8,977 bases of DNA from an uncultured Atopobiaceae bacterium. Lineage in GTDB: Bacteria; Actinomycetota; Coriobacteriia; Coriobacteriales; Atopobiaceae. This document shows positions 1 through 6,005 of this stretch, piece by piece. The DNA is taken from the NCBI GenBank assembly GCA_905235165.1, contig CAJOKK010000052.1:1-8977 (forward strand), given 5' to 3'. How positions within the stretch are numbered: the first letter of the stretch is position 1; every line of letters starts with the position of its first letter. A model generated the notes under the pieces. It did not search any database, was not told where the DNA came from, and saw only the letters and a list, made by a program, of their open reading frames with translations. A program made the position numbers and the translations under genes.

Positions 1-99
1 GTCGACCTCGGTGCCCTCGGCCGCCGCGGCCTCCTCCATCTTGCGTACGAGCAGCGAGGTGGACATGCCGGCGGCGCAGAACAGACGGATGGTGAGCAT
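1..99 (-). CDS. PTS sugar transporter subunit IIB, lactose/cellobiose type (N-terminal part only)
   Basis: Only the first 33 codons are in the window; the gene continues past base 1. Translation begins MLTIRLFCAAGMSTSLLVRK. The pattern is a short beta strand, then C-A-A-G-M-S-T-S, then a helix starting LLVRKM. This is the phosphocysteine loop of lactose/cellobiose-family IIB proteins, in which the Cys (here Cys8) takes phosphate from IIA and passes it to the sugar bound by membrane subunit IIC. The ATG at 97-99 is preceded on the minus strand by AAAGGA (107-112), which supports this start. The gene is divergent from the GntR/UTRA regulator at 407, the usual layout for a locally controlled beta-glucoside, chitobiose or similar sugar operon. 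The exact sugar cannot be told. The family call is strong because the active-site loop is complete. Confidence 0.85.
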   Translation of the reverse strand, partial: MLTIRLFCAAGMSTSLLVRKMEEAAAAEGTEVD

Positions 100-148
100 G
101 GCGGTTTCCTTTCTCCCTTCCTGACGGGCATTTCCCGACAGGCATTTT

Positions 149-176
149 AGACATGTCTTTTTCTCATATGAGACAT
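149..176. promoter_or_regulatory. Candidate GntR operator: two adjacent palindromes
   Basis: AGACATGTCT (149-158) and TCTCATATGAGA (162-173) are both perfect palindromes. In addition, AGACAT occurs at 149-154 and again at 171-176, with its inverse ATGTCT at 153-158. GntR-family dimers bind short palindromes beside their own or a divergent promoter. The site lies between the candidate IIB promoter and the IIB start codon, where bound repressor would block transcription of the PTS gene. Assignment to the regulator at 407 is inferred from position. Confidence 0.5.
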
Positions 177-187
177 ATACAAAAAAC

Positions 188-215
188 AATCTACATTTTT
201 ATCTGCAAATTTCAA
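188..215 (-). promoter_or_regulatory. Candidate promoter of the PTS IIB gene
   Basis: Read on the minus strand, TTGAAA (210-215) and TAGATT (188-193) are separated by 16 bp. These match the sigma-A -35 and -10 consensus at 4 of 6 positions each. Transcription would start near 181 and run through the palindromes at 149-173 toward the IIB start codon at 99. Prediction from hexamer matches only. Confidence 0.4.
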
Positions 216-406
216 GACCGCTTAACCAAATGGAGCCTCTAAAGCCCGAAAAAGTACCTCCTATAACCTATCTTACGTTGATTTTTTTCATTAGGTATGC
301 TTATTGCCGCATAAGAGCATATCTTTTTGTATTCCTGCATCATGGCGTCTTGCATCGGTGCTACAACTGATATGACGGGCAGGAGCCGCGACCTTGAGGA
401 CGAACC

Positions 407-1126
407 ATGCACAAATACCTGACCATCGTGATGGATATCCGCCACAAGATTTCGTCGGGCATCTACGCCCAGGGAGACAAGCTCCCCACCATCCCTGAGC
501 TCTGCGAGCAGTATGACGTGAGCAAGATCACCGTCAAGCGTGCCATGGACGAACTTGAGTCGCTGGGGCTCGTTGCCCGCAGGCGCGGGTCAGGCACCTA
601 CGTCAAGGGCATCGCCGGCACAAACACCCTCACGGGAGTCCACGATACCCTCGATCGCTTTGAGAGCCATTCCTTTGATCGAGAAGACCTTGGCGCACGC
701 ATCACGCGAGAGGTTCACGACTTCCTTGCCGTGCAGCCGCCCACCGACATCGCTGAGCTGCTCGACATGGATGCCGACAGCTTTGCCTACTACATCTGCT
801 CGACGCGCTTCGTCAACGGCATCGCCGACCTTGTCGAGCACACCTACGTGCCCCTGCACGTTGCGCCAAACCTCACCAAGACCATCATGGAAGACTCGCT
901 CTACCGCTATCTGGAAGACAAGCTTGGCCTCAAGGTGGCCAGTGCGCATCGCGCCATTGGCGCCGTCCACCCCAACAAAGACGAAGCCGCCTGGCTCGAC
1001 GTGAAGCCACAGACCCCGCTCCTATCGGTGAGGCAGGTCAGCTACCTTGATGACGGAACGCCCTTTGAGGTCTCAACCTGCGTGCATGGCCCCGGCTACG
1101 AGATCTTCTCCGTCAACACCCGCTAG
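407..1126 (+). CDS. GntR-family transcriptional regulator with UTRA effector domain (HutC/FarR subfamily)
   Basis: A 239-residue protein, normal for the family. Residues about 3-67 form the GntR winged helix: KLPTIPELCEQYDVSKITVK is the helix-turn-helix, followed by RAMDELESLGLV and the wing RRRGSGTYVKG. Residues about 90-235 fit a UTRA ligand-binding domain, with the typical YVPLHVAP segment, a short SLYRYLE helix and the closing LLSVRQVSY and PFEVST strands. Such proteins are usually repressors released by a phosphosugar or related small molecule. The ATG at 407 has GAGGA (396-400) six bases upstream. The gene is divergent from the PTS IIB gene, so it most likely controls that operon and perhaps itself through the palindromes at 149-173. 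The effector is unknown; a phosphosugar is a guess from context. Confidence 0.92.
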   Translation: MHKYLTIVMDIRHKISSGIYAQGDKLPTIPELCEQYDVSKITVKRAMDELESLGLVARRRGSGTYVKGIAGTNTLTGVHDTLDRFESHSFDREDLGARITREVHDFLAVQPPTDIAELLDMDADSFAYYICSTRFVNGIADLVEHTYVPLHVAPNLTKTIMEDSLYRYLEDKLGLKVASAHRAIGAVHPNKDEAAWLDVKPQTPLLSVRQVSYLDDGTPFEVSTCVHGPGYEIFSVNTR

Positions 1127-1145
1127 GCATCGGCAACAAGCGTTT

Positions 1146-1161
1146 TCGTACACATGTTCGT
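1146..1161. promoter_or_regulatory. Candidate LexA/DinR (SOS) box upstream of the helicase gene
   Basis: The core at 1147-1160 reads CGTAC-ACAT-GTTCG. The Gram-positive and actinobacterial LexA consensus is CGAAC-N4-GTTCG, so 9 of 10 defined positions match; the extended TCGAAC-N4-GTTCGA form matches 10 of 12. It lies 36 bp before the helicase start codon and just upstream of the -10-like TATCAT at 1172-1177, so bound LexA would cover the promoter. A competing reading is a direct repeat of TTCGTA at 1146-1151 and 1158-1163. Confidence 0.5.
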
Positions 1162-1171
1162 ATTTCCGCGC

Positions 1172-1177
1172 TATCAT
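1172..1177 (+). promoter_or_regulatory. Candidate -10 element of the helicase gene
   Basis: TATCAT matches the sigma-A -10 consensus at 5 of 6 positions and lies 18 bp before the start codon. No good -35 hexamer stands 16-18 bp upstream; that stretch is occupied by the candidate SOS box. If transcription starts about 7 bp downstream, the leader is only about a dozen bases and includes AGGAGG at 1185-1190. Confidence 0.4.
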
Positions 1178-1195
1178 GGGGCGTAGGAGGTAGGA

Positions 1196-3541
1196 ATGGA
1201 CGTCTTTGACCGCTACGCACCCTTTGTGCAGGACTTCATCTACGAACATGGCTGGGAGCAGCTGCGCGGCGTGCAGGTTGCGGCAGCCGAGGCCATCTTC
1301 GAGACTGACGAGAATGTCCTGCTCACCGCAAGCACCGCCTCGGGCAAGACCGAGGCGGCCTTCTTCCCCATCCTCACCGAGTTCTGGGAAGACCCTCCCG
1401 CCACGGTGGGGGCCATCTATATCGGCCCGCTCAAGGCCCTCATCAACGACCAGTTCCTACGCCTCGACGCCCTTTGCGCTCAGGCGGGCATCAACGTGTG
1501 GCGCTGGCATGGCGACGTCTCGGCCTCGCACAAGAATCGCCTGATCAAAAACCCGTCGGGCATCCTGCAGATCACGCCCGAATCGCTCGAGGCGCTGCTC
1601 CTGCACAAGCACTCGGCCATCGCCTCGCTCTTTGGCGACCTGCGCTACGTCGTGATAGATGAGGTCCACTCGCTGCTGCGCGCCGATCGAGGCGGCCAGT
1701 GCCTCGCCTGCATCGAGCGGCTGAGCCGGCTGGCCGGGGTCAACCCTCGGCGCATCGGGCTCTCGGCCACCATCGGCGACCCCGAGGCAACGGGCGACTA
1801 CCTCTCCTCCGGAACCGGGCGCGGCTGCGTTATCCCCCGCATCAGCTCGAGCGGCCAGGCTTGGCGCGTGAGCATGGAGCACTTCTACGTCACCGGGCCG
1901 CAGGCGCCCGACCGCGAACGCGCCGAAGGTGGCGAGCCGGGCCTTGCTCCCCTAGAGCAGGATGTGCCCTACGAGACGCCCATGCAGCCTGCAAAGCCGC
2001 AGCCCATCATGGGTAGAGACGCGCTCAGCGAGGATGTTGGCCCTGCCTCCCTCGCCAAGCCCGAGCCCGAAGCCGCCTCCGACCAAGCCCCGGCCTGGGC
2101 CGACCCGGGCATCGCCCACATCTTCGAGCACACCCGCGGCCGCAAGTGCCTCGTCTTCTGCAACTCACGAGAAGAGGCGGAGGACGTCACCACCACCCTC
2201 AGGCAGTACTGCGAGGCACAGGGAGAGCCCGACCGCTTCCTCATCCACCACGGCAACCTCTCGCAGTCCCTGCGCGAAGGCGCCGAAGACCTCATGCGCG
2301 ACGACGATGTTCCCCTTACCACCGTGACCACCGCCACGCTCGAGCTCGGCATCGACATCGGCCGCCTCGAGCGCGCCTTCCAAATTGACGCGCCCTTCAC
2401 CGTCTCTTCCTTCTTGCAGCGCATGGGCCGCACCGGCAGGCGCGGACAGCCGAGCGAGATGTGGTTCGTCATGCGAGAAGAACAGCCCGAGGCCCGCGCA
2501 CTCCTGAGCGAGACGATCCCCTGGAAGCTCCTGCAGGGCATCGCCCTTGTCCAGCTCTACCTGGAGGAGCGCTGGGTCGAGCCACCCAGCCTCGATCGCC
2601 TTCCCTATAGCCTGCTCTACCACCAGACGATGGCAACCCTTGCCAGTTGCGGCGAGCTCACGCCGGCGGCCTTGGCCGAGCGCGTGCTCACCCTTACGCC
2701 CTTCTGGCGCATCAGCACCGACGACTTTCGTTGCCTGCTGCACTTTCTCATCGAGCGCGACCATATTCAGGTCACGGAGTCTGGCGGCCTCATCGTGGGG
2801 CTAGCGGGAGAGCGCATCACCAACAACTTCAAGTTCTACGCAGTCTTTGCCGAAAACGTCGAGTACACAGTGAGAAGCGAGAGCCAAGAGCTCGGAACCA
2901 TCGTGCAGCCGCCACCCGTGGGCGAGCGCATCGCCATCGCGGGCCATGTCTGGGTGGTGGAGGAGATCGACCACAAGCGCCACCTTATCGAGGCGACGCA
3001 GGTAAAGGGCAAGGTGCCCGCCTACTTTGGCGAGGTTGCCGGCGACATCAACACGCGCGTCCTGGAGCGCATGCGCCAGGTCTTGCAGGAGAGGACCGCC
3101 TACCCCTACCTCATGGACAACGCCCGCGCCCGCCTTGCCCAAGCGCGCCATGTGGCGGCAAACGCCCACGTCAACACCGATCCCCTCGTCTGCCTCGGCG
3201 GACCTATGTGGGCGCTCTTTCCCTGGTTGGGCAGCTACGCCTTTCTCGCACTCGAACGCTTCCTGAAACTGCGCTGTGCCGACAAGCTTGGGCTCAAGGG
3301 CCTCGACTCCTCGCGCCCCTACTTCATGCAGTTCAAGATGGATGCCGATGCCCAGACCTTCTTCCGCGTTGTCAAGGAGCAGGCAGAGCTTCCGCTCGAC
3401 CCCATGGAGCTGGTCTATCCCGGGGAGGTTCCCTACTTTGACAAGTACGACGAATTCGTGCCTCCCGAACTTATCCGCAAGGGCTTTGCGCTGGGCATTC
3501 TTGACGTGGAGGGCATGTTGGCACGTATTCGCGCGTGGTAA
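1196..3541 (+). CDS. Lhr-like superfamily 2 ATP-dependent DEAD/DEAH-box helicase
   Basis: A 781-residue protein with a full SF2 motif set. Motif I (Walker A) is TASGKT at 47-52, Ia is GPLKALIND at 77-85, II is DEVH at 155-158, III is SAT at 190-192, IV is LVFCNSR at 319-325, V is TATLELGIDIG at 379-389, and VI is QRMGRTGRRG at 409-418. The DEVH box and region after motif VI fit the Lhr-like group of helicases, which unwind nucleic acid in repair; the roughly 360 residues after motif VI would be its winged-helix and accessory domains. It is shorter than E. coli Lhr (over 1,500 residues) and close to 'Lhr-core' proteins. Residues about 235-300 are a low-complexity Pro/Glu/Ala-rich linker between the two RecA domains. 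AGGAGG (1185-1190), five bases before the ATG, fixes the start. A candidate SOS box lies upstream. No partner nuclease is next to it. Confidence 0.88.
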   Translation: MDVFDRYAPFVQDFIYEHGWEQLRGVQVAAAEAIFETDENVLLTASTASGKTEAAFFPILTEFWEDPPATVGAIYIGPLKALINDQFLRLDALCAQAGINVWRWHGDVSASHKNRLIKNPSGILQITPESLEALLLHKHSAIASLFGDLRYVVIDEVHSLLRADRGGQCLACIERLSRLAGVNPRRIGLSATIGDPEATGDYLSSGTGRGCVIPRISSSGQAWRVSMEHFYVTGPQAPDRERAEGGEPGLAPLEQDVPYETPMQPAKPQPIMGRDALSEDVGPASLAKPEPEAASDQAPAWADPGIAHIFEHTRGRKCLVFCNSREEAEDVTTTLRQYCEAQGEPDRFLIHHGNLSQSLREGAEDLMRDDDVPLTTVTTATLELGIDIGRLERAFQIDAPFTVSSFLQRMGRTGRRGQPSEMWFVMREEQPEARALLSETIPWKLLQGIALVQLYLEERWVEPPSLDRLPYSLLYHQTMATLASCGELTPAALAERVLTLTPFWRISTDDFRCLLHFLIERDHIQVTESGGLIVGLAGERITNNFKFYAVFAENVEYTVRSESQELGTIVQPPPVGERIAIAGHVWVVEEIDHKRHLIEATQVKGKVPAYFGEVAGDINTRVLERMRQVLQERTAYPYLMDNARARLAQARHVAANAHVNTDPLVCLGGPMWALFPWLGSYAFLALERFLKLRCADKLGLKGLDSSRPYFMQFKMDADAQTFFRVVKEQAELPLDPMELVYPGEVPYFDKYDEFVPPELIRKGFALGILDVEGMLARIRAW

Positions 3542-3563
3542 GCTTATGACGACTTAAGAACGG

Positions 3564-3586
3564 CATCCGCCTCGCCGAGGCGGATG
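3564..3586 (+). other. Perfect GC-rich hairpin between the helicase and the small Cys-protein gene
   Basis: CATCCGCCTC, a GCC loop, then GAGGCGGATG give a perfect 10-bp stem, starting 22 bases after the helicase stop. No T-run follows on the plus strand, so it is not a standard intrinsic terminator. It ends three bases before the AAGGGAGGT ribosome site of the next gene. It could be an inefficient terminator, an mRNA 3'-end stabiliser, or a structure affecting translation of the small gene. Confidence 0.6.
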
Positions 3587-3588
3587 GC

Positions 3589-3597
3589 AAGGGAGGT
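3589..3597 (+). promoter_or_regulatory. Ribosome binding site that sets the start of the small Cys-protein gene
   Basis: AAGGGAGGT contains GGAGG (3592-3596) five bases before the ATG at 3602. It lies downstream of the other in-frame ATG at 3584, which is itself inside the hairpin stem and has no ribosome site. The 3602 start is therefore preferred. Confidence 0.8.
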
Positions 3598-3601
3598 CAT
3601 C

Positions 3602-3823
3602 ATGGGACGCAGCGTACTCATCAAAGACACCACGCGCGAGGAACGCATACAGATCGTGGCGCAAGGCCTTGACTGGTGCGGAGATTCGAGTTGCGAACAG
3701 TGCAGCGGCTGCAGCCTTGGCCTCGGTGCCATCGAGAAGATGTATGCCCCCTACATAGACGGCATCCTCGAGCTCTCAGAGATCAACAGTCTGCACGCCG
3801 CCACTAAGTTTACGCACGGCTAG
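3602..3823 (+). CDS. Small four-cysteine protein of unknown function (73 residues)
   Basis: Starts MGRSVLIKDTTREERIQIV. The first 20 residues look like a strand followed by a charged helix. The middle carries Cys26, Cys31, Cys34 and Cys37, spaced C-x4-C-x2-C-x2-C in a Gly/Ser-rich loop, and the end contains MYAPYIDGILELSEIN. The tight cysteine cluster could bind zinc or an iron-sulfur cluster; this is inferred from spacing only. The layout, LIKDTTREER then Cys cluster then MYxxYIDG, resembles small uncharacterised proteins I recall from Coriobacteriia and Clostridia, but no function is known to me. No signal peptide or membrane segment is visible, so it is probably cytoplasmic. It lies 60 bases after the helicase and may be read through from it. 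The strong ribosome site and in-frame length support a real gene. Confidence 0.75.
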   Translation: MGRSVLIKDTTREERIQIVAQGLDWCGDSSCEQCSGCSLGLGAIEKMYAPYIDGILELSEINSLHAATKFTHG

Positions 3824-3825
3824 CG

Positions 3826-3831
3826 TATACT
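3826..3831 (+). promoter_or_regulatory. Candidate -10 element upstream of galE
   Basis: TATACT matches the -10 consensus at 5 of 6 positions and overlaps the end of the small upstream gene region, 37 bp before the galE ATG. The hexamer 17 bp upstream, ACTAAG (3803-3808), is a poor -35, and TTTACG (3809-3814) is too close. It could start a galE-led transcript, but the evidence is only the hexamer and its position. Confidence 0.35.
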
Positions 3832-3868
3832 TTGAGCGACTCTGTCACACGACCTCCAGGAGGAACGT

Positions 3869-4924
3869 ATGAACGACAAGCTGGACGCAAACGGCACTTG
3901 TGTACTCGTGACGGGCGGCGCCGGATTCATCGGTAGCCACACCGTCGTATGCCTACTCGAGCAGGGCAAGGAAGTCGTTATCGTTGACGATCTCTCCAAT
4001 GCCAACGAGAAGGCGCTTGACCGCATCGCCCAGATCGTTGGTGAGGAGGCCGCCGAGCGTATCACCTTCGTGCGCGCCGACGTGAACGATCGCGCCGCAC
4101 TTGACGCCATCTTCGAGGAGTTCGATATCGACAGCGTCATCCACTTTGCCGGCTACAAGGCGGTGGGCGAGAGCGTCGAGAAGCCCATCGAGTACTACTC
4201 GAACAACATCGGCAACACCCTCACGCTCGTTGACGCCATGCGTGACCACGGTTGCAAGAAGCTGATTTTCTCCTCGAGCGCCACGGTTTACGGAGACCCC
4301 GACGCCCTGCCCCTGACCGAGGAGAGCCCCAAGAAGATGTGCACCAACCCCTACGGTTGGACCAAGTGGATGATCGAAGAGATCCTGCGCAGCGTTGCCT
4401 TTGCCGACCCCGAGTGGGACATCGTCTTGCTGCGCTACTTCAACCCCATCGGAGCGCATCCCTCGGGACTCATCGGCGAGGACCCGAAGGGCATCCCCAA
4501 CAACCTGCTCCCCTATGTGTCGCAGGTTGCCGTTGGCCGCCGCGAGGCCGTGCACGTCTTTGGCAACGACTACGACACCCCCGACGGCACCGGTGTGCGT
4601 GACTACATTCACGTGATGGACCTTGCCGCCGGCCACGTTGCCGCACTCAACTGGATGAGCGACAAGAGCGGTTGCGAGGTCTTCAACCTCGGCACCGGCA
4701 CGGGCACGAGCGTGCTCCAGATCATCAACGCCTTCTCTGAGGCCTGCGGCCACGAGGTGCCCTACGTCATCGAGCCGAGGCGCCCGGGCGATGTCTCGGC
4801 CAACTACGCGGATTGCTCTAAGGCCGCGGAGCTGCTGGGCTGGAAGGCCCAGTACAACGTTGCCGACATGTGCCGCGACAGCTGGAACTGGCAGAGCCAT
4901 AACCCCAACGGCTTTGAGGGATAA
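3869..4924 (+). CDS. galE: UDP-glucose 4-epimerase, possibly also UDP-GlcNAc 4-epimerase
   Basis: A 351-residue extended short-chain dehydrogenase/reductase. It interconverts UDP-glucose and UDP-galactose with bound NAD (Leloir pathway; galactose units for cell-surface glycans). The NAD fold motif TGGAGFIGSH is at 15-24. FSSSATVYG supplies catalytic Ser137, and Tyr162 with Lys166 (YGWTK) form the YxxxK pair. These match E. coli Ser124, Tyr149 and Lys153 with a constant offset of 13. The segments LRYFNPIGAH, GVRDYIHVMDLA and EPRRPGD are classic GalE. At the gate position equal to E. coli Tyr299 this protein has Asn312, a smaller residue that may admit N-acetylated sugars. AGGAGG (3858-3863) lies five bases before the ATG. 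It is followed after four bases by the prenyl synthase. Identity as GalE is firm; breadth of substrate is inferred. Confidence 0.95.
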   Translation: MNDKLDANGTCVLVTGGAGFIGSHTVVCLLEQGKEVVIVDDLSNANEKALDRIAQIVGEEAAERITFVRADVNDRAALDAIFEEFDIDSVIHFAGYKAVGESVEKPIEYYSNNIGNTLTLVDAMRDHGCKKLIFSSSATVYGDPDALPLTEESPKKMCTNPYGWTKWMIEEILRSVAFADPEWDIVLLRYFNPIGAHPSGLIGEDPKGIPNNLLPYVSQVAVGRREAVHVFGNDYDTPDGTGVRDYIHVMDLAAGHVAALNWMSDKSGCEVFNLGTGTGTSVLQIINAFSEACGHEVPYVIEPRRPGDVSANYADCSKAAELLGWKAQYNVADMCRDSWNWQSHNPNGFEG

Positions 4925-4928
4925 GGTC

Positions 4929-5975
4929 ATGGAACAGGACAAGGGCATGCGCTTCGCGCGCTACCTCGAAAGCAAACGGCCTCAGATCGAGGACTACCTG
5001 GCTCGGTTCACCCCGCGCCCAGAGGATGCGGGCGCCCATGTGGCAGCCGACCTCTCGACCTACCTCTATGAGCCGCTTGCCCGCTTCACGACAAGCGGAG
5101 GCAAGCGCACGAGGCCTGCCCTGTGCCTGCTAGGCGCACAGGCAGTTGGCGTAGACCCGATCTGCGCCCTCTCCTGTGCCGCAGCCGTTGAGTACTTCCA
5201 GAGCGCAGCACTTATCCACGACGACATCGCCGACTGTAGCGAGATGCGTCGTGGCGAGCCCTGCCTCTACCAGAGCGACGGCACGGGCATCGCCATCAAC
5301 GTGGGTGACCTTGCCATCATCAACGTCTACTCCGGCCTGCTCATGGACACCTCCCTCGACAACGACACCTGCCTGCGCGTTCTGTGTGAGCTCACCTACA
5401 TGCAGCAGAAGACGCTCGAGGGCCAGGCGCTCGACCTTGGCTGGGTTCGTGACGGCCGCTGGGACGTGACCGTTGACGACTATCTCTACATGGCCTCCCA
5501 CAAGACCGCCTACTACTCAGCCGCGACGCCCCTTGCCTGCGGCGCCATCTGTGGCGGCGGAAGCGAGGAGCAGGTTGACGCCCTGTTTTCCTTCGGCCTT
5601 GACGCTGGCCTTGCCTTCCAGCTTCAAGACGACCTTCTCAACCTTGTGGGAGACCCCGCCCAGCAGGGTAAGGACTATCGCAGCGACATCACCGAGGGCA
5701 AGCGCACCATGGTTGCGGTCTGGGCGCTCTCCCACCTTGACAGGCCTGACGCACAGCGACTGCAGGCCATCCTGTCGTCTGGCACGACCGATGCGGAGAA
5801 GCTCGACGAAGCCGTTGCGCTCATGCAGGACGTCGGTGCGATCGAGCGCGTGCAGGATCGCGCACAGCAGCTCGTTGAACAGGCAAAGGACCGTCTCGCT
5901 GAGGTGGAACTGGAAGAAGAGGCGCGCAAGACGCTCCTCTCTATGGCAGACTTCTTTATTGAGCGGCTTGGATAG
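4929..5975 (+). CDS. Polyprenyl (all-trans isoprenyl) diphosphate synthase
   Basis: A 348-residue protein that condenses isopentenyl diphosphate onto an allylic diphosphate to make the isoprenoid chains of quinones, carriers or carotenoids. Motifs: GGKRTRP at 57-63, first Asp-rich motif HDDIADCSEMRRG at 97-109 (Asp98, Asp99, Asp102), GQALDL at 165-170, HKT at 191-193, second Asp-rich motif FQLQDDLLNLVGD at 230-242, and GKDYRSDITEGKRT at 247-260. Ala93 and Ala94, five and four residues before the first Asp, are small. This argues for a product of C20 or longer rather than farnesyl diphosphate, but the exact length cannot be set. In the second motif the last Asp is Asn238 (DDLLN). The ATG lies four bases after the galE stop, with GAGGG (4916-4920) inside galE, so translation is probably coupled. 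An upstream in-frame ATG at 4791 lies within galE and is discarded. Confidence 0.92.
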   Translation: MEQDKGMRFARYLESKRPQIEDYLARFTPRPEDAGAHVAADLSTYLYEPLARFTTSGGKRTRPALCLLGAQAVGVDPICALSCAAAVEYFQSAALIHDDIADCSEMRRGEPCLYQSDGTGIAINVGDLAIINVYSGLLMDTSLDNDTCLRVLCELTYMQQKTLEGQALDLGWVRDGRWDVTVDDYLYMASHKTAYYSAATPLACGAICGGGSEEQVDALFSFGLDAGLAFQLQDDLLNLVGDPAQQGKDYRSDITEGKRTMVAVWALSHLDRPDAQRLQAILSSGTTDAEKLDEAVALMQDVGAIERVQDRAQQLVEQAKDRLAEVELEEEARKTLLSMADFFIERLG

Positions 5976-6005
5976 CCGCACGCACGACCCGGAAGAGAGA
6001 AAGAC

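Larger units (their letters stand above)
100..406. other. AT-rich divergent regulatory region between PTS IIB and gntR genes
   Basis: This 307-bp gap has no credible gene. It is clearly more AT-rich than the flanking genes. From left to right it holds the IIB ribosome site (about 107-117), two adjacent palindromes (149-173), a candidate minus-strand promoter (188-215), an AT-rich stretch with a possible plus-strand -10 hexamer TATAAC at 262-267 but no good -35 partner, and the gntR ribosome site GAGGA at 396-400. The plus-strand promoter for gntR cannot be fixed by eye. Confidence 0.7.

Noticed and set aside
239..445. A 68-codon minus-strand frame between the PTS and gntR genes
   Set aside because: It overlaps the gntR start antisense, lies in the divergent regulatory gap and shows no domain.
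3584..3601. Upstream ATG of the small Cys-protein gene
   Set aside because: It lies inside the hairpin stem and has no ribosome site, while GGAGG is ideally placed for the ATG at 3602.
3853..3863. CCTCCAGGAGG palindrome that might hide the galE ribosome site
   Set aside because: With a realistic loop only four pairs remain, too weak to claim regulation.
3953..4948. A 331-codon open frame on the minus strand opposite galE
   Set aside because: It is a mirror of GC-rich codon use in galE, has no recognisable domain, and galE on the other strand is certain.
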